This document shows positions 22,732 through 33,324 of a stretch of 37,866 nt of DNA, piece after piece. Made by a program: the position numbers and the translations under genes. The stretch's first letter is position 1. The number at the start of each line of letters is the position of its first letter. The notes beneath the pieces were generated by a model. The model did no database searches and was not told the origin of the DNA. It saw only the letters and a program-made list of their open reading frames with translations. The stretch comes from JACRIM01 sp964605185. GTDB taxonomy: Bacteria; Planctomycetota; Phycisphaerae; UBA1845; UTPLA1. The DNA is taken from positions 1 to 37,866 of the forward strand of contig CAZSBF010000037.1 in the NCBI GenBank assembly GCA_964605185.1, read 5' to 3'.

Positions 22732-24972
22732 CTAATTCTCGCCAAATGCCGTGTCTTCGCGAAGCCGCGCCAGCGTTGCCTTGACGCGCTGCCATTCGAC
22801 GGCGGTCAGCGATTCCCCTGCGTATTGCGCTCGATAGTACCATTCGGTGAACAACGGCATATCCGCGAAATCGGCATGCTCAGTAGCCAGCTCATCGGCG
22901 AATTCGCGCGGGGTCAAATGGCTCGGCTTGATGTGGCCGCGACTTGCCAAGAGCAGGAGCAGGCGATCGTAGAACTTTGCCTCCGGCCGCCGAACAAACC
23001 CGCGCCCCGTCCGCGACCGCCCCGGCAAATACTCCCGCAGAACCAGCGACCCGATCCAGAGAACTCTTAGGACCAGCACGATGACCAATATGAACAGGAT
23101 CAGCAGGAACCAATAACAAACGCGCTGCCAGATCGGGATCATCTCCGGACCCCACAAGAGTGCCATCACACTTTCGAGAAGCGACCCCGGTCGGTGACGC
23201 AGCTCCGTCAAGACGCGTATCCACCCTTCGAGGCTCGAAAGCAATTCCTCCCGGCTTGACGTATCGAACGTCACCACGGAGGTTGCCCATTTGAATCGGG
23301 CATAGTCCGACAGCCGGTGAAACTTCGCGTAGAAGTCGTCGTTCCGCTCGGCCTCTCTCCCGGGCGAGGGCGGACTCGGGTCGTACGTCACCCAGCCCGA
23401 CGGCGGAAGGAACACTTCCACCCACGCGTGAGCATCCTTCGCACGGAATTGATAGTAACCACCGACGGGGTTGAACTCTCCTCCGTAATAACCATTCACC
23501 GCCCGCGCTGGAATGTCCATCGACTGCAACATCAGCGCCATCGCCGTGGCGAAGTACTCGCAGTGTCCCTTTCGGTTATCAAAGATAAAGTCCTTCATGC
23601 GATCCGCATCATCGGGCGTGAAGCCGCGGTCAAGCGAATAGGCGTATTCCCCGCTCCTCAAGTACTCGCACACCGCATCGGTAATCGCCCGATGCTGCGA
23701 CGGCTCGCGAAAGTCGCCCGCAGCATTGAAGAACTCTCGCGAGAATTGTTTGATCGCCGGGTGAATCCGTGAAAACCCGCCCGACCAATCGCGCAGTGCC
23801 GGTGGTGCATCCGGAATACGGGTGAACTCGTGTCGCCCCGGCAGCATCGACGTGACCCGATAGGACACGGCGCGGCGCGTTGTGTCCTCGGTATAAATCG
23901 TCAAGTCGGTCGGCCGTTGCTGAATGCCGCGAAGGTCCTTCGATGCCACACTCACCGGCGGGTACATCGAGAAAAGCGCGCCCTGTGTGATCGCTTCCAG
24001 CCAGATGTCGGCCTCGACCACCCGATCACCGCGGACCGGTACGGGCACGTCGGGCAATACCCGTAGCACATCGTCGCGACGAGTCGCCACTTCGCTGATA
24101 AGGAAGTTTCGCGTTCGTCGCCACCGTCCGTCGCGATACTTGTCGTGCGTCGCACCGCGCAGGTACGGCTGAAAGTCGTCGCCGCCGAACAGCGCACCGT
24201 TCTTTAGGAATCTCGCCCGCATCACCAGCGACGGGTCCTCAATAATCCGGGCATCGCGAAGCGTCATGTCTTCAGAGAAGGCCGTGACGGCAACCGGCAC
24301 GACGTTTTGAATTCGTCCGAATATTCCGCGCCCCCATCCGCGCGGCACGGAGACAAACGTCACCGTCGCAATTACCGCCATGACAAGCGCCATGGAGATC
24401 GCCGGCCGCCATGCAGATACGCCGGGCGCGCCTCCGGCTACGTCAGCTCGACCGGTCGCCGACGATCGAACATGCTCCAGGGCCCGGTGTTGGCGCACCT
24501 GTACGGCGTAGGCCTCGCGATCCACCTGAAATCGCATGTACCACATAACGCCATACGTCGCATCCAGAAACAACGCAAAGCCGAAGGAAGGACTGGCACT
24601 GACGAATGCGCCAATGATCAGGAGGAGATAGCAGATCAACAATACCAGCCCGATGTCGCGATGCGTTTGGAGTTCGAAGAACTTGCAACAGGCCAATAGA
24701 ATGATGAAGTGCGAGAGATCAACAATGTAAATCGTCTCCTGCTGCAACATCTCGTAACCGGTAATGCACACCGACGCCAGTACGCCGAGTAGGACCACCG
24801 AAGAAGGCATCCGGCTGCCACCATCGGATCGTCGCAAGACAAGGGCCAAAACCGCGCACACAAATGCAACGACAAGCAAATGCCATGAGTCGGCGGCCTC
24901 GATGGCCGGAAACATGTTGACGAGGGTCAGCAGAATGATCCCCAGTTGCAGGCGGCGCGAGGTGAGCGTCAT
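22732..24972 (-). CDS. Membrane transglutaminase-like protease, TgpA family (DUF3488-transglutaminase core-DUF4129)
   Basis: A 746-residue membrane protein. About six hydrophobic segments occupy residues 8-215 (DUF3488), followed by a periplasmic region with a transglutaminase core: Cys471 in GHCEYFATAMALML, His515 in AKDAHAWVEVF and Asp531 in WVTYDPSPP form the triad. A further membrane helix (WYFLLILFILVIVLVLRVLW-type, near residue 630) precedes a C-terminal DUF4129-like helix with LTPREFADEL. This order defines TgpA, an inner-membrane cysteine protease or amidase needed for viability in Pseudomonas. Its start overlaps the DUF58 stop by 4 nt (ATGA). It is the last gene of the moxR-DUF58-tgpA operon, a widespread trio in bacteria. 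Substrate not established. Confidence 0.92.
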   Translation of the reverse strand: MTLTSRRLQLGIILLTLVNMFPAIEAADSWHLLVVAFVCAVLALVLRRSDGGSRMPSSVVLLGVLASVCITGYEMLQQETIYIVDLSHFIILLACCKFFELQTHRDIGLVLLICYLLLIIGAFVSASPSFGFALFLDATYGVMWYMRFQVDREAYAVQVRQHRALEHVRSSATGRADVAGGAPGVSAWRPAISMALVMAVIATVTFVSVPRGWGRGIFGRIQNVVPVAVTAFSEDMTLRDARIIEDPSLVMRARFLKNGALFGGDDFQPYLRGATHDKYRDGRWRRTRNFLISEVATRRDDVLRVLPDVPVPVRGDRVVEADIWLEAITQGALFSMYPPVSVASKDLRGIQQRPTDLTIYTEDTTRRAVSYRVTSMLPGRHEFTRIPDAPPALRDWSGGFSRIHPAIKQFSREFFNAAGDFREPSQHRAITDAVCEYLRSGEYAYSLDRGFTPDDADRMKDFIFDNRKGHCEYFATAMALMLQSMDIPARAVNGYYGGEFNPVGGYYQFRAKDAHAWVEVFLPPSGWVTYDPSPPSPGREAERNDDFYAKFHRLSDYARFKWATSVVTFDTSSREELLSSLEGWIRVLTELRHRPGSLLESVMALLWGPEMIPIWQRVCYWFLLILFILVIVLVLRVLWIGSLVLREYLPGRSRTGRGFVRRPEAKFYDRLLLLLASRGHIKPSHLTPREFADELATEHADFADMPLFTEWYYRAQYAGESLTAVEWQRVKATLARLREDTAFGEN

Positions 24973-26198
24973 AGCAGCGCCTCCGCCCGCTCACGGCGCA
25001 TCGGCGTACGCGTCGGCACCCACTCAGCCTGCATGAAAAGACTCTCAAACGCCGGAGTGCCCGGCAGACAAATCGTGGTGGGGCCAATTGCGCGCTGAAG
25101 CGCCCTGGAGGCTGCGCGTACATCTTCCGTCTCGCGCGGGGCGAACAGAAGGCAACCGCCGCGCCATCGATTCGGCCAGGTCAATCGATCGATGTGCGGC
25201 GCCAGATCGTCGTTAGTATTCCGCGCACGCAGCGCCAGCTCACGTAACAGACGAGGCCGGTGGGCCCGCCCACCACCCGGCGGCAGCACGACCAACGGCT
25301 CTCCGTCACATATGAGGCCGACGCGAATTCCTTTTTCGAGGGCATCGCACACCGCGGTCGCCGCCGCTGAGATCGCGGATTCCAGCCGCTGCGAATCCAG
25401 CGGGTCCTTCGGGTTGATCCGCGTGCTGAGCACGCACCAATACTTGTGGTCGCGTGTCTTGGTCATCTCGCGGACCATGAGTTGCCCGGTGCGGGCACTT
25501 TGTCGCCAATGGATGCGTCGTGGGTTGTCACCGGCGCGATACTCGCGCACGCCGTAGAACTCCTCGTCGCCCTTCACGGCGGCCGGCACGCCGCCGGTGT
25601 GCGCTGTGTCGGCGGCCCGAGTCGGCGGCCGAATATCACCGAGCAATCGGCAGAGTTTCGGGAAGACCACGATCTCGTGCTCGACTCGAATGGTAACGGA
25701 CTTGGCGAAAATGCCGAACGGAAACGTGGTGGTGCAGCGGACGCCGCTCAGTTTTACCCGGCCCCGGCTTCGCGCCGCCAATGGAACCGTGACGATCAGC
25801 GTCTCCCCGGCACGCAACACCGGCACATACGCCTCCGGCGCGTTCAGCACCGCGCCTCGTTCAACCGCATCGGATAGATGCAGATTTCGCACCGCGCCCC
25901 ACCGCGAATGATTACGAATCGAATACCGAATCTCGAAGGGCTGACCGGCGGTTACGCCGTCGGGCGCGACCCGTTGCACATGAACGCGCCGAAGAGGCCG
26001 CCACCCCACGAAGCCGGATAACAACACAGCGCCGAGGCAGAGGCCGAACACCATGAGGAGGAGATTGATACCGGCATCAATGGAGGCGAGTCCGATGAGC
26101 GTCGTGCCAAAGAGGAAAAACGCGCCGCGAAGAGAAAGTGAGGCCGATTGCAACGCGCCCAGTCGCTGGATCAGCAACCATCGCAGAAATCGTCTCAT
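24969..26198 (-). CDS. DUF58 family membrane-associated protein
   Basis: A 409-residue protein. Two hydrophobic helices near residues 22-40 and 42-62 (FLFGTTLIGLASIDAGINLL and LMVFGLCLGAVLLSGFVGW) anchor it. A beta-rich domain follows, then the DUF58 signature GVREYRAGDNPRRIHWRQSA at about 215-235. The rest resembles a von Willebrand type A fold, but the metal-site Ser/Asp pattern is weak (VLSTRINPKDP in place of DxSxS). It works with the MoxR ATPase encoded upstream and the TgpA protein encoded downstream, probably as an assembly or chaperone complex in the membrane; this is known for the family only in outline. Gene overlap with tgpA implies coupled translation. Confidence 0.9.
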   Translation of the reverse strand: MRRFLRWLLIQRLGALQSASLSLRGAFFLFGTTLIGLASIDAGINLLLMVFGLCLGAVLLSGFVGWRPLRRVHVQRVAPDGVTAGQPFEIRYSIRNHSRWGAVRNLHLSDAVERGAVLNAPEAYVPVLRAGETLIVTVPLAARSRGRVKLSGVRCTTTFPFGIFAKSVTIRVEHEIVVFPKLCRLLGDIRPPTRAADTAHTGGVPAAVKGDEEFYGVREYRAGDNPRRIHWRQSARTGQLMVREMTKTRDHKYWCVLSTRINPKDPLDSQRLESAISAAATAVCDALEKGIRVGLICDGEPLVVLPPGGGRAHRPRLLRELALRARNTNDDLAPHIDRLTWPNRWRGGCLLFAPRETEDVRAASRALQRAIGPTTICLPGTPAFESLFMQAEWVPTRTPMRRERAEALL

Positions 26199-26249
26199 GG
26201 CGCGGGCCGTCCATTCCCCCGTTGCGAGCGCGAGGCGTCGCGCGACTCA

Positions 26250-27212
26250 TCACGTCGGCACGGGAATCTTCTCAAGAATGTCACGGATGATCTGATCGTT
26301 GGAGGATGCCCGTCCGTCGCGCAGGTAGGACTTACTTACCACGCGATGGGCACACACTGCCGGCGCGAGCAATTTGAAATCGTCGGGCACGCAATAATCA
26401 CGACCCTGCAGCAAGGCCGAGGCCCGCGCCGCCCGCATGAGCGCCAAAGCCCCTCGCGGCGATACACCGACTTCGAACAGATCATGCCGGCGAGTGGCCT
26501 CTACGACGTCCTGCATGTAATCCACGAGGGCGTCATCCACACGCACCTGATCAGTTATGTCCTGCAAGGCCAGCACTTCCTTAGCCGACATCACCGGCTG
26601 AAGCGCGTCCAGCGGCTCGCGGCCGGGCTGCTGGCGCAGGATCAACTTCTCATCCTCGCGCGACGGATAGCCAATATGAATCCGCAGTACGAAGCGATCG
26701 AGCTGATTTTCCGGCAGGAAATAGGTTCCCTCAAATTCAAACGGATTCTGCGTGGCCAACACCATGAACGGCTGTTCGAGTCGCACGGCCTGTCCATCAA
26801 CACTGACCTGCGATTCGTTCATCGCCTCAAGCAACGCCGACTGCGTGCGTGGCGTGGTTCGGTTGATCTCGTCGGCCAGCACGATGTTTGCAAAGATCGG
26901 TCCGCGTTTGAAATCGAACATCCCGGACTTGTCGTTATAAACGCTGATACCAAGGATGTCGGACGGGAGCAGGTCGGGCGTAAGCTGCACGCGCGAGAAT
27001 CGGCAATCGATGCTCTTGGCCACCGCACGAGCAAGGACAGTCTTACCCACACCCGGGACATCTTCGATCAACACATGCCCGCGCGCCAGCAACCCGATGA
27101 GCAACTGGCTTACGGCTTCCGGCTTGCCGATGAAGACGGACTCCACGTTGGCCCGAAGCTGTTGAAGGCTCTCAAAAAGTCGTTCACGTTGAGGGGGCGG
27201 GGCAGTGTTCAT
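26250..27212 (-). CDS. MoxR family AAA+ ATPase
   Basis: A 320-residue ATPase. Walker A is GVGKT (residues 54-58) after HVLIEDVP, and Walker B is IVLADEIN (Asp114, Glu115). The sensor-1 region reads FMVLATQNPFEFEGTYFLPE, and the MoxR C-terminal lid includes SPRGALALMRAARASALLQGRDYC. MoxR proteins act as chaperones that use ATP to insert cofactors or mature protein complexes. With the DUF58 and TgpA genes that follow, it forms the standard trio. The gene starts at an ATG only 13 nt from a perfect TATAAT, so its message may be almost leaderless. Confidence 0.95.
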   Translation of the reverse strand: MNTAPPPQRERLFESLQQLRANVESVFIGKPEAVSQLLIGLLARGHVLIEDVPGVGKTVLARAVAKSIDCRFSRVQLTPDLLPSDILGISVYNDKSGMFDFKRGPIFANIVLADEINRTTPRTQSALLEAMNESQVSVDGQAVRLEQPFMVLATQNPFEFEGTYFLPENQLDRFVLRIHIGYPSREDEKLILRQQPGREPLDALQPVMSAKEVLALQDITDQVRVDDALVDYMQDVVEATRRHDLFEVGVSPRGALALMRAARASALLQGRDYCVPDDFKLLAPAVCAHRVVSKSYLRDGRASSNDQIIRDILEKIPVPT

Positions 27213-27224
27213 ACTCTACGCAAG

Positions 27225-27252
27225 ATTATACAACGAACAGGAGTGAATCCAA
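27225..27252 (-). promoter_or_regulatory. Promoter of the moxR operon
   Basis: On the minus strand, TTGGAT (27247-27252) and TATAAT (27225-27230) are 16 nt apart. With a start site about 7 nt past the -10 (near 27218), the leader would be only 5 to 6 nt, too short for a ribosome-binding site. None is seen before the ATG at 27212. Confidence 0.6.
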
Positions 27253-27264
27253 GCTTCCTGCGAG

Positions 27265-28119
27265 CTATCGGGGATTCTCCTGCTCCCCCAACGGTCGCCA
27301 CAGATCGAACACCGTCGCCACGATCTGCACTCCGAAGGCCAGGCCGAACACTCCCCCCGCGGCAAGGATGAAAACCGCTCCCAGCCCCGAAACTCGCGCC
27401 AGCCACCAGCCGCCGAAGTCGAAAATCAGCGTCAGCATCGGCAGCGGAATGAGCAGGCCCTTGAGCCACGCCGGTCTGAATCGAATGAGTGAAAACGCAA
27501 GACCGACCAGAAGCGTGAAGATCGGAATGGCGAGCATGTGCTGATGGCTGAAGAGAATTAGGCGGGCAGCGGTGTATTGCGGGGGAACTGCGGCCAGTTC
27601 GCCGCCCGTCGCTGGGGCGGATCCTGCCAGGAGTGCGACTTTGTCATAGTCGACTTCGAATTCATCCGGTCCGAAGGGGGATTCCTTCGAGATGGCGGTG
27701 CCGGTGCTTTGGCCGTGACACCGCAGGCAATCACGCACGATGATCTTTCGCGGCGTTCGCTTGCCCTCGCCTTGATCAAATGCCTCGCGCTTTGACCCGG
27801 ATGCCAGCCACGACTCCAACGCGGCAAAGTCGAGGTCCGATGAAAAATACTGCCTCATTTCGCCACGAATCATCGTCAACATTCGCGACGACGCCGCTGC
27901 AGTGGCGGTCTTCTTATATCCGCCAAACACAGCACGAATGTCGTCGATCGACATGCCCGGTTTGCCGTCTGCCATGCCATGCCGCTCCTGTATATTCAGG
28001 AACGCAACGACGTATCCGCTTCCGATCAGCACAATAAATGTCGTCAACAATACACGAACGCCCAACGGAAGCCGCGGCAAGAAACCACCAGCAAAGACCT
28101 GGCGCATCGACTCACTCAT
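27265..28119 (-). CDS. Membrane protein with a CxxCH haem-binding motif, function unknown
   Basis: A 284-residue protein. A membrane helix at about residues 20-41 leads to an exported region with C131-L-R-C134-H135 (in VRDCLRCHGQSTG), the pattern for covalent c-type haem. After that, four hydrophobic segments follow (LILFSHQHMLAIPIFTLLVG, LLIPLPMLTLIFDFGGWWL, then FILAAGGVFGLAFGVQIVAT and one weaker). The His in FSHQHML may be an axial ligand. So it looks like a membrane-anchored monohaem protein, perhaps in electron transfer. Its start overlaps the nrnA stop by 8 nt, so the two are co-translated. No established family recognised; conserved planctomycete protein is likely. Confidence 0.78.
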   Translation of the reverse strand: MSESMRQVFAGGFLPRLPLGVRVLLTTFIVLIGSGYVVAFLNIQERHGMADGKPGMSIDDIRAVFGGYKKTATAAASSRMLTMIRGEMRQYFSSDLDFAALESWLASGSKREAFDQGEGKRTPRKIIVRDCLRCHGQSTGTAISKESPFGPDEFEVDYDKVALLAGSAPATGGELAAVPPQYTAARLILFSHQHMLAIPIFTLLVGLAFSLIRFRPAWLKGLLIPLPMLTLIFDFGGWWLARVSGLGAVFILAAGGVFGLAFGVQIVATVFDLWRPLGEQENPR

Positions 28120-29125
28120 GCCCCTGCTCCGCCATGGCCGTGATCATCGCTTCGGCAACGCGCTTGGCGACGTCGTCAATCGTGCCGCTCACCTTCGCGC
28201 CGGCCGCACGGGCGTGGCCGCCGCCGCCAAAGGTCGATGCAACGGCCGCGACATCAACGCCGCGTTTGCTGCGAAAACTGACTCGGATCGGACCATCGTC
28301 GGGCGGCTCTGTCAGCAGCACACAGGCCACCACACTTCCGACGCGTTGCGGTTCGTTAATAAGTTCCTCCGTCATTTGCTGCGTCGCGCTGCAACGATTC
28401 AACACGTCGCGCGGAAGGCGGACCATGGCCAGCTTTCCGCCGGCAAGAAGTTCAAACGATGACATGACGGCGCCCACAAGCCTTGCCCGTGGCACCGGCT
28501 CATTCAGATACAACCGCTCGTACAGCTCATTGGGCTTTGCCCCCGCGGCCACGAGGCGCGACGCGGTCTTGTAGGCGACCGCCTCTGCGTTGGAGAATCG
28601 AAACCAGCCCGTATCCGTCGCAAGGCCGACGTAGAGCAATTCGGCCGTCACGGGATCGATTTCCCAACCGGCGGTGTCGAACAAGTGCGCAATGATCTGG
28701 GCACAGGCCGCGGCCGTTTCGTCGGCATAGACCTCGCGCACGATGTCGTCGCGCGTGATGTGATGGTCGATTGCGAGGGACTGTATCGCGGCCGCCTTCA
28801 CGGCGTCGCGGATCGGCTCGATTTGTGCGGCGGAACAGGTGTCAAGCACCAACAGCAGGTCCGCTTCCGCAAGTTCGGCCGCCACCGCCTCCGCGTTCCA
28901 TGTCGCAAGCAGTTTGTGCGGGTCGAGAAACGCGTAACGTTCGTTGACCGGCTCATGCAAAAGAGCCCAAACTTTCTTGCCTTGCATTTGCAATACACGC
29001 TGCATCGCCGCGACACTACCGATCGCGTCACCATCGGCACGGGCATGCGTCGTAATGACAATGCGGCCCGCGGTTCGAATGCGATCGATTGCCGCGGGGA
29101 GATCAACAGGGGTGGGATGTTTCAC
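28112..29125 (-). CDS. nrnA: NrnA-type DHH phosphoesterase (oligoribonuclease / pAp phosphatase)
   Basis: A 337-residue DHH-DHHA1 protein. The metal-binding motifs are in order: His27-x-Asp31-x-Asp33 in VITTHARADGDAIGS, Asp95 in LLVLDTCSA, DHH at 120-122 in LAIDHHITRDD, and the DHHA1 substrate motif FGGGGHARAAGA near residue 305. This set is typical of NrnA, which degrades very short RNAs to monomers and hydrolyses pAp to AMP. The start is a GTG at 29125 that overlaps the ribF stop (GTGA). It lies in the usual neighbourhood with ribF. Confidence 0.92.
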   Translation of the reverse strand: MKHPTPVDLPAAIDRIRTAGRIVITTHARADGDAIGSVAAMQRVLQMQGKKVWALLHEPVNERYAFLDPHKLLATWNAEAVAAELAEADLLLVLDTCSAAQIEPIRDAVKAAAIQSLAIDHHITRDDIVREVYADETAAACAQIIAHLFDTAGWEIDPVTAELLYVGLATDTGWFRFSNAEAVAYKTASRLVAAGAKPNELYERLYLNEPVPRARLVGAVMSSFELLAGGKLAMVRLPRDVLNRCSATQQMTEELINEPQRVGSVVACVLLTEPPDDGPIRVSFRSKRGVDVAAVASTFGGGGHARAAGAKVSGTIDDVAKRVAEAMITAMAEQGHE

Positions 29126-30069
29126 GATGAGGCCTCCTGCGATGTGATCTCGCGAACTCGCTCAACATCTCGGGTAATCTGTTCTGTTAACGCTTCGCGA
29201 CCGGCAAATTTGACCTGATCGCGCAGCCGGTGCGTTAGTTCCAGAATCGCACTTTCCGCATACCAGTCGCCCGCGTCATCCAGCACGAAGGCCTCGACCA
29301 CGAGTGCGTCGCCGCCGAGCGTCGGGCGACGGCCAATGCTGATGGCGGCCGCGCGGCGCAACCCCGCAACCTCGGCGAACCCGGCATAGACTCCCTCTCC
29401 CGGAACAAGCTGCTCGCCAACGTCGAGGTTGATCGTTGGGTATCCAAGTGTTCGGCCATCCCCCGCACCATGAATCACCGTGCCAACGAGGCGATACGTG
29501 CGCCCCAGACACGCGGCAGCGCGATCGTCCTGTCCGGAAGCGAGGTACTGCCTCGTGAGCGTGCTCGAAACCGTAACTTGCTCGTCGCCAATGTGCGTGC
29601 GATAGGGCTCCACCACACGCACCTGAAACCCACCACGCTGCGACATCGTTTGAAGCGTCTCAACATTGCCCTTGCGACCGCGACCGAAGCCGAAATTCGG
29701 CCCCTCGACGATATACGACGGATGAATGCGCTTAATCAGGATTTCGCGGACAAAATCCTCGGCCGCAAGCGACAAGAGCGGCCAATCGGTGTCCAGGCGA
29801 ACGACCGCGTCGGCACCCGCCCGCTCCAATTGGTGCAGCTTCTCCTGCCATGGCGTCAACCGCGGTACCACTCGCTCAGGTTTCAGCAGGTTAATCGGAT
29901 GCGGTTCGAAGGTCATGGCAACGACCGCGGCGCTCGATACTTTCGCGAGCGCATGAGCCGTGCGGAGGATGCGCTGGTGCCCAAGGTGTACGCCGTCGAA
30001 GTTCCCGACCGTCAGCACGCCGCCGCGCAGACTGTCGTCGATCGATGCGACACCACGGAAGACCTTCAT
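29122..30069 (-). CDS. ribF: Bifunctional riboflavin kinase / FAD synthetase
   Basis: A 315-residue enzyme that makes FMN from riboflavin and then FAD. The adenylyltransferase domain has GNFDGVHLGH at residues 22-31, IHPSYIVEGPNFGFGRGRKG and, later, SSTLTRQYLASGQ (with the ISSTxxR-type motif). The kinase domain holds VIHGAGDGRTLGYPTINL and VEAFVLD. The ATG at 30069 is preferred to a TTG 15 nt earlier because GGAG fits ahead of it and MKVFRGVASIDD is the standard start. It ends in a 4-nt overlap with nrnA (GTGA) and follows copA by 30 nt. Confidence 0.95.
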   Translation of the reverse strand: MKVFRGVASIDDSLRGGVLTVGNFDGVHLGHQRILRTAHALAKVSSAAVVAMTFEPHPINLLKPERVVPRLTPWQEKLHQLERAGADAVVRLDTDWPLLSLAAEDFVREILIKRIHPSYIVEGPNFGFGRGRKGNVETLQTMSQRGGFQVRVVEPYRTHIGDEQVTVSSTLTRQYLASGQDDRAAACLGRTYRLVGTVIHGAGDGRTLGYPTINLDVGEQLVPGEGVYAGFAEVAGLRRAAAISIGRRPTLGGDALVVEAFVLDDAGDWYAESAILELTHRLRDQVKFAGREALTEQITRDVERVREITSQEASS

Positions 30070-30099
30070 CGTAGCATTCTCCAAGCGTGCATACTGATC

Positions 30100-32313
<2,214 letters not shown>

Positions 32314-32328
32314 CGAACTGCCCTGCCA

Positions 32329-33255
32329 TCAAACCACGAACGCTTCATGACAGAGCGATTCTAGCAGGTTCTCCAGCAGATCGACGGCGTTGACGGCCGT
32401 GAGGAGATCGACGCGCTGCGCCGGGTCGCCGCCGAGTTGCGGCTTGCAGCGGCCCGCTTCAGGACCAGTCGTGAGCACGTCGAGTCGCATTCGCGTGCGC
32501 ATGAAGTGGTCTGGCCAAAGCAGCGCGGCGGCGGCAACGGCGTCGTGGATGTGCGTCTTGCCGACGCCTGGCGGACTATCGGTCGCGAGTGCCGGGCGGA
32601 GGAGCGAAGCGAGGGTCTGTCCGATGCGCGTACCACTGGCCGCCAGGTGGGCGACATGCGACTCGTCGAGCGCGAGGAACGTGGTCATATCAAGTGGCGC
32701 GACCGTGATCGGCAGGCCCGAGGAAAGCACTCGGGCGGCGGAGGCCGGGTCGCGATGGAAGTTGTACTCGGTCGCTGCAATGTCGCCCTTGACCCACACT
32801 GTGCCGCCGGAGATGGCGACGCGGGCAATCCTCGATTTCAAATCCGGGGCGTCGTTCACGAGCGCGGCGAGATTTGTCAACGGGCCGAGAGACAGAATCG
32901 TCACGCACTCCCCGGCTTGTTCGAGGCATCGGCGATACACAGCAAGGAAGTCGTTCTCGACATCGACCTGTCCATCGGGAAGAGCGCAGTCTCCCAATCC
33001 GTCATGACCAATTGGAGCGAACTTGCCTGCTTGTGTCGATGCGTTTGGCTGCAACCCCCGAGCAATCGCCGGCATTCGCGCTGGGGCAAAGGCGGTCAAC
33101 ACGCGGCCGATGTTGGTGGCGACCTGATCGACTCCCACGCGCCCGCCGACGCCGATGACCGCGCGAACATCGAGCGCGGCACTGGAAAGCGCCAGCCCTA
33201 CGGCGACGGCGTCGTCGATGCCCATGTCGGTGTCGATGATCAGAGGCGTGGCCAT
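32329..33255 (-). CDS. Nucleoside hydrolase (inosine/uridine-preferring type)
   Basis: A 308-residue enzyme that splits ribonucleosides to base and ribose. The calcium-binding signature IIDTDMGIDDAVAV lies at residues 7-20, the core is completed by ITILSLGPLTNLAAL and VAISGGTVWVKGDI, with the usual AATEYNFHRDPASAA substrate motif, and GVGKTHIHDAVAAAALLWPD has the C-terminal His/Asp. The ATG at 33255 is chosen for its AGGTGG site and the family's normal start; the frame is open further but has no homology. A promoter lies between it and the divergent galK. Its stop is 15 nt before copA, so the two may be co-transcribed. Confidence 0.92.
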   Translation of the reverse strand: MATPLIIDTDMGIDDAVAVGLALSSAALDVRAVIGVGGRVGVDQVATNIGRVLTAFAPARMPAIARGLQPNASTQAGKFAPIGHDGLGDCALPDGQVDVENDFLAVYRRCLEQAGECVTILSLGPLTNLAALVNDAPDLKSRIARVAISGGTVWVKGDIAATEYNFHRDPASAARVLSSGLPITVAPLDMTTFLALDESHVAHLAASGTRIGQTLASLLRPALATDSPPGVGKTHIHDAVAAAALLWPDHFMRTRMRLDVLTTGPEAGRCKPQLGGDPAQRVDLLTAVNAVDLLENLLESLCHEAFVV

Positions 33256-33295
33256 GTGAACCCACCTGCTGAGAGGACTGATCGGTACAATCGCG

Positions 33296-33324
33296 ATTAT
33301 CCGGCGAGGCGCCCATATGGTCAA
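33296..33324 (-). promoter_or_regulatory. Promoter of the nucleoside hydrolase-copA-ribF-nrnA run
   Basis: On the minus strand, TTGACC (33319-33324) and GATAAT (33296-33301) are 17 nt apart; transcription should start near 33290, with a 35-nt leader to the ATG at 33255. The -35 lies inside the first codons of the divergent galK gene (ATG at 33317). So the two transcription units compete for the same DNA. Confidence 0.65.

Noticed and set aside
26148..27371. A 407-codon open frame on the plus strand
   Set aside because: Antisense to moxR and the end of DUF58; composition is Arg/His-rich with no domain.
33286..33291. TACAAT as a -10 for galK
   Set aside because: No matching -35 at 16-18 nt; galK promoter left open.
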